Positions 7,596-10,225 of a stretch of DNA of 10,225 nt are shown piece after piece (position 1 is the first letter of the stretch; every line of letters begins with the position of its first letter). The notes under the pieces were generated by a model. It ran no database searches. It was not told where the DNA came from and saw only the letters and a program-made list of their open reading frames with translations. The translations under genes were made by a program, and so were the position numbers. Source of the DNA: Verrucomicrobiota bacterium (GTDB lineage: Bacteria; Verrucomicrobiota; Verrucomicrobiia; Limisphaerales; UBA1096); contig QOAX01000124.1 in the NCBI GenBank assembly GCA_003972865.1, forward strand, positions 1 through 10,225, read 5' to 3'.

Positions 7596-7726
7596 GCCTT
7601 GTTTTTACTTAAACGTCACTTACACAACTGGTTAATGTTTCAAGGGTTGCCGCGCCGCCTCCCCGGTTTCGATCGTCACTCTGTAGGGTGAAAACGGAAA
7701 CGAAGGCGAGTGGCTCTTGAACGCCC

Positions 7727-8065
7727 TTAAATCGCTTCGGCTCCCGTCTCTCCGGTTCGAATCCGGGTCACGCCCTCGACCGAACTGACAAAGACTTTGC
7801 CATCGCCAATCTTGTCCGTCTTGGCGCTCTTGATGATGGCGTCGATCGCGTCCTGCACGCGTTCGTCGTCCAACACAATCTCAAGCTTGATCTTGGGGAG
7901 AAAATCGACGGTGTACTCACTGCCCCGGTAAATCTCAGTATGGCCCTTTTGACGGCCAAATCCTTTCACCTCGGTAACGGTCATCCCTTCAACGCCAACA
8001 GCGGCGAGCGCCTCCTTGACGTCCTCAAGTTTGAAGGGCTTGATGATTGCATCGATTTTTTTCAT
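7727..8065 (-). CDS. glnB: Nitrogen regulatory protein P-II
   Basis: This is a 112-residue protein of exactly the usual P-II length. It is a cytoplasmic trimer that senses 2-oxoglutarate and ATP/ADP and controls glutamine synthetase adenylylation, nitrogen-regulated transcription and ammonium transport. The N-terminus MKKIDAIIKPFKLEDVKEAL is nearly the enterobacterial GlnB sequence. The T-loop GRQKGHTEIYRGSEYTVDF carries the classical uridylylation tyrosine, Y51. The second signature, GDGKVFV, is at 87-93, and the C-terminus RIRTGETGAEAI again resembles GlnB more than GlnK. No amtB is adjacent, which also favours glnB, although distinguishing the paralogues by sequence alone is not certain. 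It has its own 167-base upstream gap, so it is probably transcribed independently. Confidence 0.95.
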   Translation of the reverse strand: MKKIDAIIKPFKLEDVKEALAAVGVEGMTVTEVKGFGRQKGHTEIYRGSEYTVDFLPKIKLEIVLDDERVQDAIDAIIKSAKTDKIGDGKVFVSSVEGVTRIRTGETGAEAI

Positions 8066-8232
8066 GGGTTGCCAGTATGGTAATTGGTTGCAGTGAGGAA
8101 ACCGTAAACGTCGCCGCGGTTTCTGACAACAGCATTTTTAATTTTTTAAAAAAAAGTTTTTGTTGTCATCGTTGAAACAAGCTTGACACGAATTTTAATC
8201 TGCTGTCGGGAACGCCGGCAGCGCCGCCCGTT
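8066..8232. promoter_or_regulatory. AT-rich gap upstream of glnB, probable promoter region
   Basis: This gap lies between the cysteine-rich gene and glnB. It holds a long A/T tract (8134-8161) that includes a T6A8 run (8142-8155) and is framed by the inverted repeat GACAACA (8125-8131) / TGTTGTC (8161-8167). On the minus strand, a weak sigma70-like pair toward glnB is TTGTCA (8124-8129) and TACGGT (8101-8106) with a 17-base spacer; the tract would sit where an UP element lies. No sigma54-type GG/GC site was found. The promoter assignment is tentative, and the AT hairpin could instead terminate the upstream transcript. Confidence 0.35.
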
Positions 8233-8529
8233 TCAGTCCCCGAAAAACTGGTCGAACGTGTTCCTGGTTTCCTCGGCTCTCTTGTTTGTGCCTCCGCTCC
8301 CGCCCCAGTCGCGCAAAGCGAAGTCGAAGTACTCGCAGAAGTTGGACCGGTTTTTTTCCGTCACCGGCTCGGCGCGCCGCTCGCGGCATTGGTACGCCAC
8401 GCTGCGGTCGTGGAAAACGCAGTTGAGGCAGACGCGCAAGTCCTCGTTGCAACCGTGACAGCTCTCACTGCGGCCGGGCTGCCCGTCAAGTTCCCATTCC
8501 CTGCCGCAGCTGTGGCAATGCCGGCTCAT
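8233..8529 (-). CDS. Small eight-cysteine putative zinc-binding protein
   Basis: This is a 98-residue hydrophilic protein with eight cysteines. A pair of knuckles, CHSC (5-8) and CHGC (24-27), could form one zinc ribbon. A second set, CLNC (34-37), C48 and C65 in 'NRSNFCEYFDF', could form another metal site. The pattern 'CLNC-x-F-x(9)-QC-x(9)-V-x-x-K-x(4)-NFCEYF' resembles small uncharacterised bacterial proteins, but no function is known to me. No signal peptide or membrane segment is present. ATG 8529 lies nine bases beyond the dxs stop in the same direction, so it is probably translated from the dxs message. Confidence 0.8.
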   Translation of the reverse strand: MSRHCHSCGREWELDGQPGRSESCHGCNEDLRVCLNCVFHDRSVAYQCRERRAEPVTEKNRSNFCEYFDFALRDWGGSGGTNKRAEETRNTFDQFFGD

Positions 8530-8538
8530 CGCTGGTAG

Positions 8539-10225
8539 CTACTTGCCCGTCGCTTGGCCAAGCGCTTGGCTGGGCCTGGCCTGGGCATCCGCCGCCTGGC
8601 CAAGCGCCTGACGGATTTGTCCGGCGGTGTTGGCCCCGGTGAGGCCGTGTTTGTCACGCAGATAAGTGACCGATGAGGCGTGCTCGATGAACTGGTCCGG
8701 CCAGCCGATGCGCACCACCGGCGTGGTGATGCCGCATTCGGCCAGGTGGTCGCGCACGATGCTGCCGTAGCCGCCCCGGAGCACGTGATCCTCAATGGTG
8801 ACAACCACCTCTGCGGCCTCCGCGAAAAACTCGGTAGTGCCCCCGTCGATCGGCTTGGTGAAACGGGGGTTGATGATCGCGGCATCGATGGTTTCCTCGC
8901 CCAGTTCCCCGATGGCCGCGTCTGCGATGGCGCGCATCGGGCCAAGGGAAAAGAAGGCGACCTTCGGCTTGTCGTTGTTTGAAAAGTTTTGCAGCACTTC
9001 GGCCTTGCCGATCTCGATCAGCGTCGGCTGTTCCTTCACCTCGACGCCTTCGCCGTTGCCGCGCGGGTAGCGGATGAAGGCCGGCTGGTTTTGGTGTGTG
9101 GCGGTGAACATCATGTCGGCCAGCTCGTCCTCGTTGCCGGGTGCCATGGCGATGATGCCGGGCACGCAGTTGAGATAGGCGATGTCGAACAGCCCGTGGT
9201 GCGTCGGCCCGTCGTTGGCGGAGAGGCCGGCGCGATCCATGCAGAAGGTAACCGGCAGGTTTTGCAGCGCGACGTCGTGAATGACCATGTCGTAGGCGCG
9301 CTGCAGAAAGGTCGAGTAAATGGCGCACACCGGCCGGTGCCCCATCGTGGCCATGCCGGCGGCGAACAGCACCGCGTGCTCCTCGGCGATGCCGACGTCG
9401 TAGTAGCGTTCCGGCATCGCTTTCTCCAGCGCCTCGAGTCCGGTGCCGCTGGGCATCGCGGCGGTAACGCCGATCACCGACGTGTCCTTTTGGCAAAGCT
9501 TGACCATGGTTTGCCCAAAAACATCCTGATATTTCGGTGGTATGCCGGGCTTGGGTGGGAGGCTCTCGCCGGTGTCCGGGTTGTACGGGCCGGTGCCGTG
9601 AAATTTTTCGGGGTGCTCCAGGGCGGCGCTGAAGCCTTTCCCCTTTTTGGTGATGACGTGGATCACGATCGGCTGGTCGCATGTCTTGGCGAACTCGAGC
9701 GTCTCGATCAGCAACGGCAGGTCATGCCCGTCGATCGGGCCAAGGTAGCGGATGCCAAACTCCTCGAACACCAGGCTGCTGCCAAAGCCGCCACGGCCGT
9801 CGCTGTCGAGCGTTTCCTTGTTATGCTCCAGTGCCACCTGGGTGACGGTGCCCTTGAGGGCCTCCTGCCCCTTGAGGCCCAACCGTAGGGCCAGTTTGCC
9901 GGTGGGCATCTTGGCGATGAACTTCTGCAAATCGCGGGTGATCTTGTTGTAGCCCGGGTTGGTGATCAGTTTGTTGAGATAGCTGGAAATGGCGCCGACG
10001 TTCTTGGCGATCGACCATTCGTTGTCGTTGAGGATGCCGATGAATTTTTTTGTGGTGTGGGCGATGTTGTTGAGCGCCTCGAACGAGATGCCGTTGGTCA
10101 GCGCCGCGTCGCCGAAGACGCAGACGACATTCTCGTCGCTGCCACGCTGGTCGCGCGCGGCGGCCATGCCCAGCGCCGCCGACAGCGACGTGCCGGCGTG
10201 GCCGGCGCCGTAGCAGTCGTGCTCG
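8539..10225 (-). CDS. dxs: 1-deoxy-D-xylulose-5-phosphate synthase, N-terminus beyond the window
   Basis: This TPP enzyme condenses pyruvate and glyceraldehyde-3-phosphate in the first step of the MEP isoprenoid pathway. The frame is open to the right edge, where 'HDCYGAGHAGTSLSAALGMA' matches the conserved block about 115-130 residues into normal DXS. About 561 residues are visible, so roughly the first fifth is missing; the ATG at 10167 is internal. Visible landmarks are the TPP site 'GDAALTNGISFEALNN ... NDNEWSIAKNVGA', 'FEEFGIRYLGPIDGHD', the catalytic glutamate in VGIAEEHAV, 'DRAGLSANDGPTHHG' and 'IRYPRGNG'. The TPP motif reads GDA rather than the usual GDG. The C-terminus continues past the normal end as QALGQAADAQARPSQALGQ-ATGK, encoded by palindromic repeats. 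The cysteine-rich gene follows closely. Confidence 0.95.
   Translation of the reverse strand, partial: EHDCYGAGHAGTSLSAALGMAAARDQRGSDENVVCVFGDAALTNGISFEALNNIAHTTKKFIGILNDNEWSIAKNVGAISSYLNKLITNPGYNKITRDLQKFIAKMPTGKLALRLGLKGQEALKGTVTQVALEHNKETLDSDGRGGFGSSLVFEEFGIRYLGPIDGHDLPLLIETLEFAKTCDQPIVIHVITKKGKGFSAALEHPEKFHGTGPYNPDTGESLPPKPGIPPKYQDVFGQTMVKLCQKDTSVIGVTAAMPSGTGLEALEKAMPERYYDVGIAEEHAVLFAAGMATMGHRPVCAIYSTFLQRAYDMVIHDVALQNLPVTFCMDRAGLSANDGPTHHGLFDIAYLNCVPGIIAMAPGNEDELADMMFTATHQNQPAFIRYPRGNGEGVEVKEQPTLIEIGKAEVLQNFSNNDKPKVAFFSLGPMRAIADAAIGELGEETIDAAIINPRFTKPIDGGTTEFFAEAAEVVVTIEDHVLRGGYGSIVRDHLAECGITTPVVRIGWPDQFIEHASSVTYLRDKHGLTGANTAGQIRQALGQAADAQARPSQALGQATGK
8551..8606. repeat. Cluster of CTTGGCCAAG-family palindromes in the dxs tail
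   Basis: CGCTTGGCCAAGCG (8551-8564) is a perfect 14-bp palindrome. It overlaps a second one, GCCAAGCGCTTGGC (8557-8570). A one-base variant, CGCCTGGCCAAGCG, follows at 8593-8606. The stretch between is also built from CTTGG/CCTGG units. Together these make up the extra C-terminal codons of dxs, reading ALGQA twice. Confidence 0.8.

Larger units (their letters stand above)
7268..7726. other. Gene-free region upstream of dnaA, candidate origin (oriC)
   Basis: This 459-base gap between dnaA and glnB has no convincing gene. It holds five 9-mers one mismatch from TTATNCACA: 7298-7306 (plus), 7363-7371 and 7411-7419 (minus), 7576-7584 and 7587-7595 (plus). An AT-rich stretch directly next to the third box (7416-7432) could be a duplex-unwinding element. 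Location beside dnaA plus clustered boxes is the usual signature of a bacterial origin. Alternatively it could be only the dnaA promoter region. Confidence 0.6.

Noticed and set aside
7101..7691. Plus-strand 196-residue open frame spanning the 5' end of dnaA and the gene-free region
   Set aside because: It starts antisense to dnaA, has no recognisable motif, and crosses all the DnaA-box-like sites. It is best explained as a chance frame.
7727..8065. glnK rather than glnB
   Set aside because: Both the N-terminus (MKKIDAIIKPFKL) and the C-terminus resemble GlnB more closely, and no amtB is adjacent.
8172..8199. Plus-strand sigma70-like pair TTGAAA-16-TTTAAT
   Set aside because: The match is fair, but only antisense frames lie downstream on that strand. 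It could arise from the AT-rich context.
8989..9888. Long plus-strand open frame opposite dxs
   Set aside because: It is a shadow of dxs, with a histidine/valine/glycine-rich composition typical of antisense frames in GC-rich genes.

Overview
The window is GC-rich, gene-dense bacterial chromosomal DNA. The gene content points to the Planctomycetota-Verrucomicrobiota-Chlamydiota group, most likely Verrucomicrobiota. The reasons are a secreted protein with an 'ESSTDLKQW ... FYRVR' segment, a small cytochrome c motif fused to a copper monooxygenase-like domain, and a PQQ-type propeller opening with 'WPGFRGPLGNGVS'. This is a judgement from protein style; no marker gene was compared. There are no rRNA or tRNA genes, transposases or CRISPR arrays.

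Layout. Positions 2-112 hold the 3' end of an upstream gene. Then come three plus-strand genes for exported proteins: a heme/copper monooxygenase-like protein (150-1769), a HEAT-like plus jelly-roll protein (1849-3009) and a PQQ-like beta-propeller (3020-4234). They look like one transcription unit acting in the periplasm or at the surface. A minus-strand DUF1232-like gene (4277-4675) diverges from a membrane-anchored amidohydrolase (4725-5888). The amidohydrolase stop codon overlaps that of the convergent dnaA (5885-7267, minus).

Upstream of dnaA is a 459-base gene-free stretch with five DnaA-box-like 9-mers, a candidate replication origin or dnaA control region. Beyond it lie glnB (P-II nitrogen regulator, 7727-8065), an AT-rich 167-base gap, an eight-cysteine putative zinc protein (8233-8529), and dxs (8539 to beyond the window end), all on the minus strand. 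The cysteine-rich gene starts nine bases after dxs and is probably co-transcribed with it.

The most striking unexplained signal is a recurrent perfect palindrome with core CTTGGCCAAG. Six exact 10-mer copies and several one-base variants occur inside genes on both strands. The longest copy is an 18-bp perfect palindrome next to the amidohydrolase/dnaA stops, and a cluster forms the C-terminal tail codons of dxs. Copies tend to fall at protein ends or linkers, encoding LGQA or LAK. This resembles a highly iterated palindrome or a small dispersed element.
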